Notes: generated from the sequence alone by a model not told the origin. DNA of 64,000 nt from CAWATZ01 sp963784995 (GCA_963784995.1 CAWATZ010000012.1:124001-188000); one strand, 5' to 3'; counted from the first letter of the stretch, positions 49,084-60,226 are shown. A program made the numbers and translations.

Positions 49084-50384
49084 TCAGATGCCGCCGCGGG
49101 CCAGGTGGACGCCCGCTGTCGTCAGACGGTACTTCGCCAGCATATTCGCTTTTTCCCATCCTGGCAATCGTTGCCGGCCCAGGACGTAATCCAGGAACTG
49201 CCGGGTCACTGCACCAAAGTGGGCCTCGTGGCTGGTACGGTAACGCTTTGGAATGTCGATCCGCAGCTCGCCAGCCTCGTAGTGGACCCTCAGGTCGCGG
49301 TACTGGTTCTCGAGGACCTTGCAGCGTCGCTGCACGGCCTTGCACAGGTCGGCAAGGTCCTCGGGCTGATTGGGCCGGACGTACAGGTTGGGACGGCGCC
49401 TTTCGTCTGGTCCTGCCGGACCTCGACCCGGGCCCGACTCCCCCGGAAGGCGGCAAAGTGGGTGTCGCTGCCGCCCGGGGTCCGGACACTCCAGGCAATC
49501 GCCAGCTGGACGTGGACGCCGCGGACCCGGTAGGTCACAGGTTGTTGCAGAAGTAAGACAGCACAGACCCCCGGACCTGCGTTTTCAGGAAGTCCGGAAA
49601 AGTCTCCAGCCCCGTCAGTTCCTGGAAGTCGGCCCACGTGAGCGGCGTGGGCCAGCGCTCGGGCCGAGTTCAGATTCAGTTCGTTGACCGGATCGATGGG
49701 CCTTGGCCGGGAAAGAGCATCCACGGCACCAGGTCCACCAGGTGCGTGCCAACGTCGGTCAGCCCTTCCCCTTGCTGTTCGACGTCGAAGAACGCCGCAG
49801 GGCGGTGCAGCGGCTTCCCGGCCACCTTCTTCTTGATGGAGTGGATGCTTTCCATGAAAACGCCCGGCTAAAGGACGGATCGCCGGGCTCGATGGTCCCG
49901 AACACTTCCGGGTCCTGGACGAACTCCCGCTGCAGGATCGTGGCGATCTCGTGCCGCTCGGTCATGATGTCCAGGGCGACCCGTTCCTTCTGGTCCGCCA
50001 GCTCGAGCGCTTGCCGAAGGTTGTCCAGGTCGTCCAGGGAGAGAATCCAGGGCTTGTCCGCCAGGACGTGGAAGCCCGCGTTCAGGCACTCCTGGATGGT
50101 CCGGATCTTGCTGCGGTTCCGTCCCGAGAGGATGACGACCGTGCCGGGCCGGTCCCGGAGCATCTTTCCCAGCGGATTTCTGCCGAGGTACACCTGGAGT
50201 TCCCAGGGAGTCGGTTTGTCGGCAGGGTGTTGAACCCTTCGACGTGGTGCAGGAAGGCCAGCAGGTCCGGCCCAAGGGGGGCACAGACGTGGACCGTCTC
50301 CGACGCCTCGGGGTAGCTTTCCTTGAGGACCAGGGCAGCGTGGAAATGACCGGGGTCGAACACGAGAAAGCGAATGTCGTTCAT
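49084..50384 (-). pseudogene. Gfo/Idh/MocA-like oxidoreductase with several frame changes
   Basis: About 430 aa if joined. Start MNDIRFLVFDPGHFHAALVL at 50384 (a Met at 50390 is also possible). Then VVILSGRNRSKIRTIQECLN with the Rossmann/EKP-equivalent region GFHVLADKPWIL, where the Lys is kept, and TERHEIATILQREFVQDPEV. Later come WMLFPGQGPIDP, VTYRVRGVHVQLAIAW and the end RYRTSHEAHFGAVTRQFLDY. Frame changes lie near 50215, 49865, 49690, 49550 and 49385. The layout fits the planctomycete oxidoreductases with the putative oxidoreductase C-terminal domain. Confidence 0.7.
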
Positions 50385-50406
50385 CGGCATCGTCTCAATC
50401 AGATCG

Positions 50407-51278
50407 TCAGGAAGACCGGCGCTGCCGCGGTTTGGTGCGCGGAAGAAGATCGTTCCAGCTCTTCGCATTCAGCAGCCGGGAGCCGAGTTGAGTCAACTCA
50501 GGCAAATCCTGGATGTCTTCGAGCAGCCCGCGAACCCGCGGGGAGGAGGACTGCCGAGCTGTTTTTCTCCCGTTGCCAGCAGAAATGCTCGAGCGCCTCG
50601 ACGCCTTCCTGCCGTCCCTTGGCAATTCCTTTTTAACGATTGCGGTAAGTGGTAGACTCTTCCATCCCGAGTACCTCCGCAAACAGCCGGGTGCTGAAAG
50701 TTGCCACGGAGCGGGGCCGGCAAAAGATAGGCCCAGGTTCCAGAACAGGGGGGGCCGGTGCTTGCCCTCGCGAACTCCTTGAACATCCAGTCTGATATTC
50801 GGGTGGTTGCCTGGCTCGGACGTCGCTAATCGGTGCCAGAGGCAGAGTGCCGAGTCCTCCCGCGAGCAACTTTTCCGTCGAAAGCTGCCAGACCCTGATC
50901 ACATCATACCAAAACCGAAGATAGGGCCTTTTCGTTCCGGGCCGGCGCTTTGCAGAAAGGCCATTCAGGATCCGGAGGTCCGCCTCCGGCGCAGCAGCAC
51001 GACAACACTGATCACGGGACACTTGTGCCGGTCTCCCAGCAGTGCATTGTAGCAGTGAGTCCTGCCGGGAACGGAGGCATCCGGTCCGGCCTGAAAGTCG
51101 TAGTGGAGGATGCAATCCTGTTTGCTCGAACCGGGGCAGCTTGTCCTCAGCGGCCGTTACGGTCGAGACGTCGCATAATCACGTCCAGGCCCGTTGCGAA
51201 AACCGGCCAGTTGAGCCCAGTCAAGGTGGCCCTTGCTCGAAGCATTCCCTTGAGCGTGGCGTCATATTTCTTCACCAT
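50407..51278 (-). pseudogene. Rpn-family recombination-promoting nuclease, frame broken
   Basis: About 290 aa in pieces. Start MVKKYDATLKGML at 51278. The PD-(D/E)XK region is represented by LHYDFQAGPDASVPGR, HCYNALLGDRHKCPVISVVV and RPYLRFWYDVIRVWQLSTEK with LLAGGLGTLPLAPI. The C-terminal part is ESTTYR ... KGIAKGRQEG and ends SWNDLLPRTKPRQRRSS. At least four frame changes separate the pieces. Rpn proteins are DNA endonucleases linked to horizontal DNA transfer. The start lies 27 nt beyond the stop of the DUF1501 gene on the same strand. Confidence 0.7.
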
Positions 51279-51304
51279 GGCTGAAGGTTCCTCGCTATCC
51301 CATC

Positions 51305-52745
51305 TCACGCCAGCAGCTTCGTCACCACCTCGCCATGCACGTCGGTCAGGCGGAAGTCGCGGCCCTGGAAGCGGAACGTCAGCTTGGTGTGGTCCAGGCC
51401 GAGCAGGTGCAGGATCGTCGCCTGCAGGTCGTGGACGTGGACGCGGTCCTCGACGGCGGCGAAGCCGAGCTCGTCGGTCTCGCCGAGATGCGTCCCCGGC
51501 TTGATGCCGCCGCCGGCCAGCCACATGGTGTAGGCGTCGATGTGGTGATTGCGGCCGACCGTCTCGCGGATTTCGCCCATCGGCGTGCGGCCGAATTCGC
51601 CGCCCCAGACCACCAGCGTGTCGTCGAGCAGGCCGCGCTGCTTCAGGTCCTGGATCAGGGCCGCGGACGGCCGGTCGACCTCGCGGCAGACCCGGTCCAG
51701 GCCGGTGGCCAGGTTGTCGCCCGGCCGCCGTGATGGTCCCAGTCGGTGTGGTAAAGCTGCACGAAGCGCACGCCGCGCTCGACCAGCCGGCGGGCCAGCA
51801 GGCAGTTGTTGGCGAACGAACGCTTGCCCGGCTCGGCGCCGTACACCTCGAGCGTCTTCCTGTCCTCGCGGGCAAGGTCGATCAGCTCCGGGGCGCTGGT
51901 CTGCATGCGGTAGGCCATCTCGTAGGAGGCGATGCGCGTGGCGATCTCCGGATCGCCGGTGTCGGCCAGGCGCAGCGAGTTCAGCTCCTTGAGCGCGTCC
52001 AGGGCCTGCCGCTGGCGGTCGGGCGTGACCCCTGCGGGCTGCTCAGGTTCAGGATCGGCTCGCCGGTGCCGCGGAAGGGCACGCCCTGGTAGGTGGTGGG
52101 CAGGAAGCCGCTGCCGCAGCGGAGCGCCGCCGCGCGGTCCGCGCGGGCCGGATTGCAGCACCACGAAGCCGGGCAGGTCGTTCGACTCGCTGCCGATGCC
52201 GTAGGTGACCCAGGCGCCCATGCTCGGCCGGCCGAACTGCGGCGAGCCGGTGTTGATGAAGAGCTTGGCCGGGGCGTGGTTGAACACGTTGGTCTCCATC
52301 GAGCGGACAATGGCGATGTCGTCGACGATGCCCGCCATGTGCGGCAGACACTCCGAGATCCATGGCGCCGCACTGGCCGTGGCGGGCGAACTTGCGGCGC
52401 GTGCCCAGCAGCTTCGGCGTCCTTGCGAAGAAGCTGTCATGAAGGCGAAACGCTTGCCCTTGACGAACTCCTCGGGGATCGGCTGGCCGTGCAGTTCCTG
52501 CAGCTTCGGCTTGTGGTCGAACAGCTCGAGCTGGCTGGGGCCGCCGGCCATGAACAGGAAGATGACGTTCTTGGCCTTGGCCGGGAAATGGCCCGGCTTC
52601 GGGGCCAGCGGGTTGGGCAGGGCGGCCGCGGCGTCGGCCCGGCCCTCGTTGAGCAGGCGGCCAGGGCAATGGAGCCGAGACCGACGGCGCAATCCTGGAA
52701 GAAGTGGCGGCGGGTCCGCAGCAGCAGCGGGTTCTCGGCGGTCAT
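51305..52745 (-). pseudogene. DUF1501 protein (cluster copy 1), frame broken
   Basis: About 480 aa if joined. Start MTAENPLLLRTRRHFFQDCA (Tat-like RR). Then KNVIFLFMAGGPSQLELFDH, GKRFAFMTAS, FNHAPAKLFINTGSPQFGRP, GVRFVQLYHTDWDHHGG, and WGGEFGRTPMGEIRETVGRN near the end. Frame changes near 52665, 52430, 52135, 52040 and 51725. It starts 6 nt after the stop of the PSCyt gene, the usual operon order for these two families in planctomycetes. Confidence 0.8.
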
Positions 52746-52751
52746 GGCAAG

Positions 52752-55269
52752 TCACTCCCTGGTGATGAACTCGTCGAGGTTGAGCAGGACCCGGGCCACC
52801 ATGGTCCAGGCGGCAAACTGCGGCGCGGTCACGTCTTTGGGCAGTCCGCCGGGACGATGCTGGCCGCATCCTTCGGGTTCCGCGGAACGACTGCCGCTGC
52901 TTCTCGAGCAACGCTTCAGCAGCTGTTCTCGCGAGCGCTGGGCTGGCGCCCCAGCAGAGCCGGAAGGCATGGACCAGCCGGTCGTCGTCGGTCGCCGCCC
53001 TCGGCCAGGACGCGCCTCGCCAGGCCCTGGGCGAACTCGACGTAGGCCTGGTCGTTGAGCAGGGTCAGAGCTTGCAGCGGCGTGTTGGAGCGATTGCGGC
53101 GGGTGCAGGTGGTGCCGGCGTCGGGGGCGTCGAAGACGGTCAGACCCGGATGCGGGGCCGAGCGCCAGAAGAAGGTGTACATGCCGCGGCGATAGCGGTC
53201 GGGCCCCTCGCTCGGCTTCCAGTCGCGCGGCACCTGGGTGAAGTTGTAGACGCCCTCCGGCTGCGGCGGGAAGACGCTGGGGCCGCCGATGGTCCGGGTG
53301 AGCAGGCCGCTCGCCGCCAGGGCCACGTCGCGGACGACCTCGGCCTCCAGGCGCAGCCGGTTCTGCCGGGCCAGCAGGCGGTTGCGGGGGTCGATCGTCG
53401 CCAGTCGGGCCGGACCTTCGACGACTGGCGGTAGGCGGCGACGGTGACGATCAGCCGGTGCATCGCCTTCATGCTCCAGCCGCGCTCCATGAACTCGCTG
53501 GCCAGCCAGTCGAGCAACTCGGGATGTGGCGGCGTGCCCTGGGTGCCGAAGTCGTTCTCGGTCTCGACCAGGCCCAGGCCGAAGTAGGCCTGCCAGAAGC
53601 GGTTCACGATGACCCGGGCCGTCAGCGGATTGCGGCGGTCGAACAGCCAGCGGGCCAGGTCGAGCCGGTTCGACGTCGCTGTGTTCGCCTGGCAGCGGGA
53701 TGCAGCACCGCGGGCGTCCCCGGCGTGACCACCGCGCCCTTGCGCAGGAAGTCGCCGCCCAGCTGGACGGTGGTGACGCGCGGCGTCTTGCGTTCCTGCA
53801 CCACCAGCGTCGTCGGGATGGCCGGCACCTTCCCTTTCAGGTCGATGATCTGACTTCCAGCGAGCGCCGATAGGTCATGGCGTGCAGATGAGCGGCCGCA
53901 CCAGCGGCAGCGGATGGGCCAGGCCGCCGACGACGTGGCGGGTCTGGTCGATGTTGCGGAAGGCGGTGAGGACTTCCTGTTCCTGATGGGCGTTGCGGCC
54001 ATTGGGCGCGATGGCCAGGATGGCCTGAAGCCGCTTCGGCAGCGTCGCGCGATCCTCCTGGTCAGGCTGCCCTCCCATTTCTCCAGCCGTTCCCTGGTGC
54101 GGGTCGAGCGTCTTCAGCTGCTTCTCCAGACTGGCGATCTCGTCCTGAACCTGCTTCGCTTCACCTTGTTCTTCGGCGTCGCCCAGTTCCAGGGTCGGCT
54201 CGTCGCAGTTGTTGAGGAAGGCGAAGAACTGGTAGTACTCGCGCTGCGAGATCGGGTCGAACTTGTGGTCGTGGCACTGGCAGCAGCCGACCGTCAGGCC
54301 CAGGAAGACCGAGCCGGTGGTGTTGACGCGGTCGACGACCGACTCGACGCGGAACTGCTCCAGGTCGATGCCGCCTTCCTGGTTGATCTGCGTGTTGCGG
54401 TGAAAGCCGGTGGCGACCTTCTGCTCCAGGGTGGCGTTGGGCAGCAGGTCGCCGGCCAGCTGCTCGATGGCGAACTGGTCGAAGGGCAGGTCGTGGTTGA
54501 TGGCGTCGATGACCCAGTCGCGGTACTTCCAGATGGAGCGCGGGCCGTCGATGCTGTAGCCGTTGGAGTCGGCATAGCGGGCCTGGTCGAGCCAGTGCCG
54601 GGCCCAGCGTTCGCCGTAGTGCGGCGAGGCCAGCAGCCGATCGACCAGCCGCTCGTAGGCGTCGGGCCGGGTGTCGGCGAGGAACTCGTCCACCTCCCTG
54701 GGCGACGGCGGCAGGCCGAGCAGGTCGAGGCTGAGCCGGCGGATCAGCGTGACGCGGTCGGCCTCGGGGGAGGGCTTGATGCCTCCTTTTCCAGCCGGGC
54801 CAGGATGAAGCGATCGATCGGGTTGCGGACCCAGGCTCTGTCCTTGACGGCCGGCGCCGTGGGCCGGGTGATCGGCTGGAAGGACCAGTGCTTGCTGGCG
54901 ACCGTGGCCCGGCGGCTTCTCGTCCGCGGGGGCCTTTGCGCCCTGGTCGATCCAGGCCGCAGCAGGGCGACTTGTGCGGCGACAGCCGGTCGCCCTTGGG
55001 CGGCATCGCCTTGACGTCCTCGGCGCCGCTGACGGCCTTGATCAGCAGGCTGTCGGCGCTGTTGCCCGGCACGATGCCGGCCCGGAGTTGCCGCCCTTGC
55101 GGATGCCGCGGCGGTGTCCAGGCGCAGACCGGCACGCTGCTTCGCGGGCCCGTGGCAGCCGACGCACCTCTGGGCCAGCAGCGGCTTGACCTGCTGAGGT
55201 AATCGACCGGCTCCGCAGCCCCACCAAGCCTGGCAGCAGCAGAGCAGACCCAGAGACCACAGAATTCAT
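52752..55269 (-). pseudogene. PSCyt1-DUF1549-DUF1553 protein, frame broken
   Basis: About 838 aa if joined. Start MNSVVSGSALLLPGLVGL at 55269 with GAGGA upstream. The haem-type motif CVGCHG near the N-terminus marks a planctomycete cytochrome c domain. DUF1549 (PSCyt2) is intact in one frame (about 54690-54030): RLLASPHYGERWARHWLDQ, YADSNGYSIDGPR, CQCHDHKFDPI. DUF1553 (PSD1) follows and ends AWTMVARVLLNLDEFITRE. At least seven frame changes. Predicted secreted or membrane-associated; substrate unknown. Co-transcribed with the two DUF1501 genes. Confidence 0.82.
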
Positions 55270-55428
55270 GGTGAATCCTCGATGGGCGCGGCGCCTTTCG
55301 GAGTGCCCGGCTGAGAATGCCGGACTTTGGATTTTTTTCTTCTGAGAGGGAGTAAAAGGAAAAACTTTTCTAGCACTTAAGGAAGCGACCTGCTTCACCT
55401 GCCGCGCATACGCAGCCTCGAGCCATAT

Positions 55429-56763
55429 TCAAAACACCTGGTGGATCGGCTGGGCGGTGGAGGGCAGGATCGGCGTGGGCCGGCCGGAGACGTCCTGCAC
55501 CATCGCGTGCGGATCGATGCCGAGGCTGTGGTAGACGGTCGCCAGCACGTCGCGGTAGTGGATCGGCGAGTCCTTGGCCTGCCGCCGCGGTCGAGTCGGT
55601 CGAGCCGATCACCTGGCCGGTCTTCATGCCGCCGCCGGCCAGCAGGGCGCCGTTGACGCGCGCCCAGTGATCGCGGCCGGCGTCCTTGTTGATCTTCGGC
55701 GTCCGGCCGAACTCGCCCCAGACCAGCACCGTCGTCGTCTTGTCCAGGCCGCGGGCGTAAAGGTCTTCCACCAGGGCCGAGATGCCCTGATCGAACAGCG
55801 GCAGACGCTGCTTCAGAGGTGCGGAAATTGTCGCCGTGCGTGTCCCAGAAGCCGTAGGCCACCGTGAGCACCCGGGCCCCGGCCTCGACCAGCCGGCGGG
55901 CCATCAGCAGCTGATCGTTCCACATCGGAGCGCCGTCGCCCAGATGCTTCGGCGAGCCACGGCCATAGCGCTCGCGCACCGCGGTCCGGCTCGCTCGTCA
56001 CGTCCAGGGCATCGACCAGCTTGCTCGAGGTCAGCACGTCGAAGGCCCGCTGGTAATACAGGTCCATGCCGGTCCGCTCGGCCCCATCGCTGTCCGCCGT
56101 AACTGGTCGAGCTGCTCCAGCAGTCGCCGGCGATCGTCCAGTTCGCCGACGGACAGGGCTTGCAGCTTCATGGCGGCCAGGTCGTCGCCGTCGAGCTTGA
56201 CCGGCGATGGCGGCGCGGCCGAGCAGCCCGGCGCCGGGCTGTTGTACGGCTTGTGCTGCATGGTCGGGAACAGGTCGATGAACGGCGGCACGACCGGATC
56301 GACCGGCCCCTTGACCTTGGCGATGACCGAGCCGACGTGCGGCTTGCCCTCGCGCTTGGTGATGTTCATGCCGAAGCCGGTCATGTTCTGGAAGCTGCTG
56401 TGCTCGTCCTGCAGGCCGACGATGGAGCGCAGCAGCACCAGCTTGTCCATGCACTGCGCCAGCCGCGGCAGCAGTTCGCCGATCTGGATGCCGGGCACGT
56501 TGGTGGCGATCGGCTTGAACTCGCCGCGCACCTCGGCGGGCGCATTCGGCTTGAGGTCGAAAGTGTCCTGATGGGCCAGGCCGCCCGACAGATAGACCAT
56601 GATGACCGAGCGCTTGTCGCCGCCGGCGGTGCCGGCCTGGGCCTCGGCGCGGAAGCAGCTGCGGCAGACGTCAGGCCGCCCACGGCCAGGCCGCCGACCT
56701 GCAGGAAGGAACGGCGCGACAGGCCGTCGCAGTAGCGATAGCGCGGACCGGAAGGGTGAGCAT
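55429..56763 (-). pseudogene. DUF1501 protein (cluster copy 2), frame broken
   Basis: About 445 aa if joined. Start MLTLP at 56763; after one missing base the frame reads RYRYCDGLSRRSFLQVGGLA, a Tat signal. Then VIMVYLSGGLAHQDTFDLKP, LLRSIVGLQDEHSSFQNMTG, WNDQLLMARRLVEAGARVLT, and LVWGEFGRTPKINKDAGRDH. The end IHQVF is followed by TGA at 55429-55431. Six or more frame changes. It is the first gene of the three-gene minus-strand cluster. Confidence 0.8.
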
Positions 56764-57193
56764 GGGTTGCTCCTGGAACAGGTGGGATGGCCGCGCCGAT
56801 TCTGGACGCGGGAGGTTGGCTTCGGAAGCTAACCGATAGTCTAGCTGAATTCGTCCGGCTCGCCAAGCAAAACCCGCTCGGAATTTCCCACAGCATGCCA
56901 GGGGACGCATTGCCAACCGCGGGGGACATGGGTTGCATTGCGCCCCGACACACACAAAGGCTTTGCTTCCCGTGGCAGGCAGCTTGCCTGCCACGTTTTT
57001 TCCCGCGTGGCGGAGGACAGAACGAGCCTGCAAATGTCGGAGGAGCGTCCGAAAGCGTCCGTTGTGCGCGTGCCTGCCAGCTGGCAGGGTGCTTCGGACC
57101 TGGCTGCCTGTTCACTCCCGACAAATGGTTTTCTCCCCTCTCCCGAGCAGGGAGAAGGGTCGGTGGGGCGACCACAGCAAGCGTGTGGCTTAC
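56764..57193. other. intergenic region with a plus-strand terminator-like hairpin
   Basis: About 430 bp upstream of the DUF1501 gene and downstream of the WD40 gene, both on the minus strand. It holds the hairpin at 56971-57001 and a perfect 16-bp palindrome CCTGCCAGCTGGCAGG at 57073-57088. No convincing gene. Confidence 0.45.
56971..57001 (+). terminator. intrinsic terminator on the plus strand
   Basis: Stem CGTGGCAGGCA / TGCCTGCCACG with a 3-nt loop, directly followed by six T. It has all parts of an intrinsic terminator for plus-strand transcription, although no plus-strand gene lies upstream. Confidence 0.6.
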
Positions 57194-58252
57194 TCATCCG
57201 GCGGTAGCGGAGTGGCAAACTCCAGAGGGCGATGTGTTTATCAAGCAGCCCGCCGCCAGGAGCTTGCCGTCGGGGCTGAAGACGATGGGGTAGAAGGGGC
57301 CGGGCTCGCTGCCCTTGAGGGTGGCCAGCACCTTGCCCGTGGCTACCTCATAGAGGCGGATAGCACCGCGCCGGAAGTGGCGCTCGGGGCTGCATCCGCA
57401 GGCCAGCAGCTTCCCGTCGGGGCTGAAGGCTAATCCCCCCAGGCCACCCACAGTGCAGGGGATGTCGCCGAACGTGGCGATGTTCTTTCCTGTTACCACA
57501 TCCCATAGCCTCACCGTCCCGTCGCCGCTGTTGGAGGCAAGCAGCTTCCGATCCGGGCTGAATGCCAAAGACGAGATACCTTTCGTATGGCCCCGGAAAG
57601 TGGTGATGGGCTTGCCTGTCTCCGGATCGTAGAGAGAGAAGGTCAGCGAATCCAGCTGCCACCCCTGAGGGGCCAGGTTAATGTCCCAGTTGGCGATCAG
57701 GAGTTGTCCCTTGGGGCCAAAGGCTGCGACGGGGCGATTAACGCCCGTATCGCCGAGAAAGGCAAGGGGACGCTCTTTCTTGGCCTGCCAGTCCCAGAGG
57801 AGGCGTGCCCGCGGGGCAACGAGCAATTTCCCATCGGGGCTGAACGTCAGGTTCTGCAAGCCGCCCCGAAGAGTTTGGGTGTTCTTGCCGCTGCTGACCT
57901 CCCAGAGCTTGATGGTGGCAGAGTCACTGGAGGCCACGGTCTTGCCGTCGGGGCTAAAGGCCACGGACCAGACCCACGTCCGATCCTGTGGATTTTGCGG
58001 TGAGTGGCGGAAGGTCGACTTGTTGGTGCCAGTCGTTACGTCCCACAGCCGGATCGTCCCGGCTACACCCCCGGAAACCAGGGTCTTGCTGTCGGGGCTG
58101 AAGGCCAAGCTGTAAGCCCCGCTGGTATGCCCTTTGAGGAGGGCTCGTTCCTGGGGCCGACCTCCCGGAGGCAATGGGGCCGAAAGGCCAAGGGGCGCCA
58201 GGATTGCCAGCAGCGCTGCCAGGGCGGGGAACATAGGTACGTCTGTCTTCAT
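57194..58252 (-). CDS. secreted WD40-repeat protein
   Basis: 352 aa from the ATG at 58252, which has AAAGGA 6 nt upstream; an ATG at 58267 would add five residues. The signal peptide (MFPALAALLAILAPLGLSA) is near the N-terminus. At least six WD40-type blades follow (SLAFSPDSKTLVSGG, GTIRLWDVTTG, SVAFSPDGKTVASS, SLAFSPDRKLLASNSGDGTV, LAFSPDGKLLACG). The last blade is short and the protein ends SGVCHSATAG, so the propeller may close with its first strand. Scaffold function outside the cytoplasm is likely. Confidence 0.87.
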   Translation of the reverse strand: MKTDVPMFPALAALLAILAPLGLSAPLPPGGRPQERALLKGHTSGAYSLAFSPDSKTLVSGGVAGTIRLWDVTTGTNKSTFRHSPQNPQDRTWVWSVAFSPDGKTVASSDSATIKLWEVSSGKNTQTLRGGLQNLTFSPDGKLLVAPRARLLWDWQAKKERPLAFLGDTGVNRPVAAFGPKGQLLIANWDINLAPQGWQLDSLTFSLYDPETGKPITTFRGHTKGISSLAFSPDRKLLASNSGDGTVRLWDVVTGKNIATFGDIPCTVGGLGGLAFSPDGKLLACGCSPERHFRRGAIRLYEVATGKVLATLKGSEPGPFYPIVFSPDGKLLAAGCLINTSPSGVCHSATAG

Positions 58253-58296
58253 CTCTTGTCCTTTCATCTTGCCGCTTGGCGATCAGAAACGGGGCT

Positions 58297-58418
58297 ATTA
58301 CTCCGGCAAGAAAGGCACGCAAGCCCGGAGCCCCAGCGACGGGACGCTCCGTCCCCGCTGTACTCTGGTCCCGTCGCTGGCGCTCCGGGCTTGTGTGGTT
58401 CTTTCCTGCCGGGGTAAT
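58297..58418. repeat. single copy of the palindromic repeat family
   Basis: Outer arms attactccggcaagaaa / tttcctgccggggtaat and inner arms caagcccggagc / gctccgggcttg around GACGGGACGCTCCGTCCC. The inner part is closely related to the array at 5163-5437 (shared arms ACAAGCCCG-AGCGCC...). It lies just upstream of the WD40 gene and beyond the stop of no other gene, so it is not simply a terminator. Confidence 0.75.
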
Positions 58419-58477
58419 ATCGGGAGAACGCACTGCCCTCGAGCCGGCACTGCGCCGGCGCTGGGGTTTGCTGGGTG

Positions 58478-60226
58478 TTACTGAGCGTCGGGATCTTCAG
58501 CCCCGATGCTGACCATGTTGGTCTGCCGGGTCAGGCCGCGCTCGTCGAGTTGCAACGCCAGACTCTGATCCCCGTCTCATAGCCGGGGCTCGTGGTCGCC
58601 AGGGCCAGCGTCTGCGGATAACCGGGTTGGGCACCGTTGGCGGCCAGAGCGTTCGCCAAGCCGGGTTGTCGTTCAAAATGTCCTTGTTGTTTTGGTTGAA
58701 CCATTGGGTGTTGGTGGTGCCGACCAGGTTGTAGCCGGCATCCTGGAAGGAAGTGCCGATGAAATTCTGGGTCACTGTGACGTCCAGGGGGCCCGTGTAG
58801 CCCGGAGCGGTCACGTTGTCGCCGTCGAAGATGTTGTTGTCCACGTTGGCCTGGACAGTGGCACCATTGACCCCGGTGAGGGTCAGGTAGAGCCCGCCGC
58901 CCGCGGTCGCGGCAGTGTTCTGGTAGACGGTGAGGCTGGTCAGGTTCAGGATGTTGCTGGCCCCGGCAGCGTTGACCTGCATCGTCAGGTTCATGGCGCC
59001 GCCATTGTTTCCGGAGTAGTTCTGGAAGAACGTGTCGTTGGTCAGCTGGGTCGTTGCGCTGCCGGCCCCCATGTTGACCGCCAGCGCCAGAGCGCCACCA
59101 TCGGTCCCCGCCGTGTTGTTGGCGAACGTGCTGTAGTTGACCGTCATGTTGGTGTTGGTCGCTTGGTCCGCATCGATGGCGCCGCCAGATTTCCCGCTCT
59201 GGTTGTTCGTGAACGTGTCCTGGGTCAGGTACATCGTCTGGCTCGTCGGGAAGTTGACGGCCTCGATAGCCCCGCCATACCCTGCCGTGTTGCCGGTGAA
59301 CGTGCTGGTCTCCACGTCCAGCCCCGAGTTGGAGTAAATGGCGCCGCCCATGTTGTTGCCCTGCGCCTTGTTGTTGACGAAGGTGGACCCCGTGACCAAC
59401 AGCGTCCCCTGAGTCCCCTGGGTTGCCACGGCGCCACCCGGCCCGTTGGTCGTCGAGTTGAACGCACTGACGCCGAACTGATCCGAGGTCAGCGTGGTCG
59501 GGTCGAGGGTGTAGATGGCGCCCCCGAACGTGTTCGCGGCGTTGCCATCGAATGAGGTGCCGGTCACCGTCAGCGTCCCCGTGCCGCCGTTGTCGCTGCT
59601 TTCGCTGATAATGGCGCCGCCGTAAATATCCGCCGTATTGCTGGAAATGACCGAGTTGCTGATGGTCAAGGTGCCTTGGTTGTCGATGGCGCCGCCGTTG
59701 GCCGAGACGAAGTTCACCTGTTCCGCGAGGTTGTTGGTCACCTGATCGGTGTTCAAGTACAGCGAGGCGCCCACGTCCACCTTGATGGCGCCGCCACTGT
59801 CGTCCTTGACCAGGCCCTGAGTCAATTTCAGGTTGTTGATGTTACAGGTGCCCGCGGTCAGTTCAAAGAGGCTCGTCTTGCTGCCGCCGCTGATGGTGAC
59901 GTTCGCCCCAGTCCCATCGATGATGATGCCGGTAACGTTGTTCAAGTTCAGCTGGATCTGGCTCGCGAGGGTGATGGTCTGGCCGCCCTGCATTTTCGGC
60001 GAGAAGGTGATGGTGGTGCCGCTGGTGGCGGCCGCGACCACGGCACGCAAGGAACCAGCCCCATGTCCGCGTTCGTCGTCACCATGTTGGGGTTCCCCGC
60101 CGGCGTCAGGCGCTCTTCCAGCGCCTCCAGTCGGAGGATCGTTCGCGGCAGCCGGGGCGGCCGCAGGCCGGCAGACTTCCAATTCCAGGCGGGAGAGGAC
60201 ATGAGCCTGTGCAAAAACTCAAACAT
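58478..60226 (-). CDS. beta-helix surface protein, two or more frame changes
   Basis: About 580 aa. ATG at 60226 (MFEFLHRLMSSPAWNWK) after AAAGG. The basic segment LRLEALEERLTPAGNPNMVT is the LEERLTP-type export signal of planctomycete surface proteins. The frame changes near 60060, before GAGSLRAVVAAATSGT. A long parallel beta-helix follows with turns of the type NNKAQGNNMGGAIYSNSG and TPxNTAGxGGA. The C-terminal frame changes near 58640-58600, and the last part reads LTRQTNMVSIGAEDPDAQ to a stop at 58478. Probably a cell-surface structural or adhesive protein. Confidence 0.8.
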
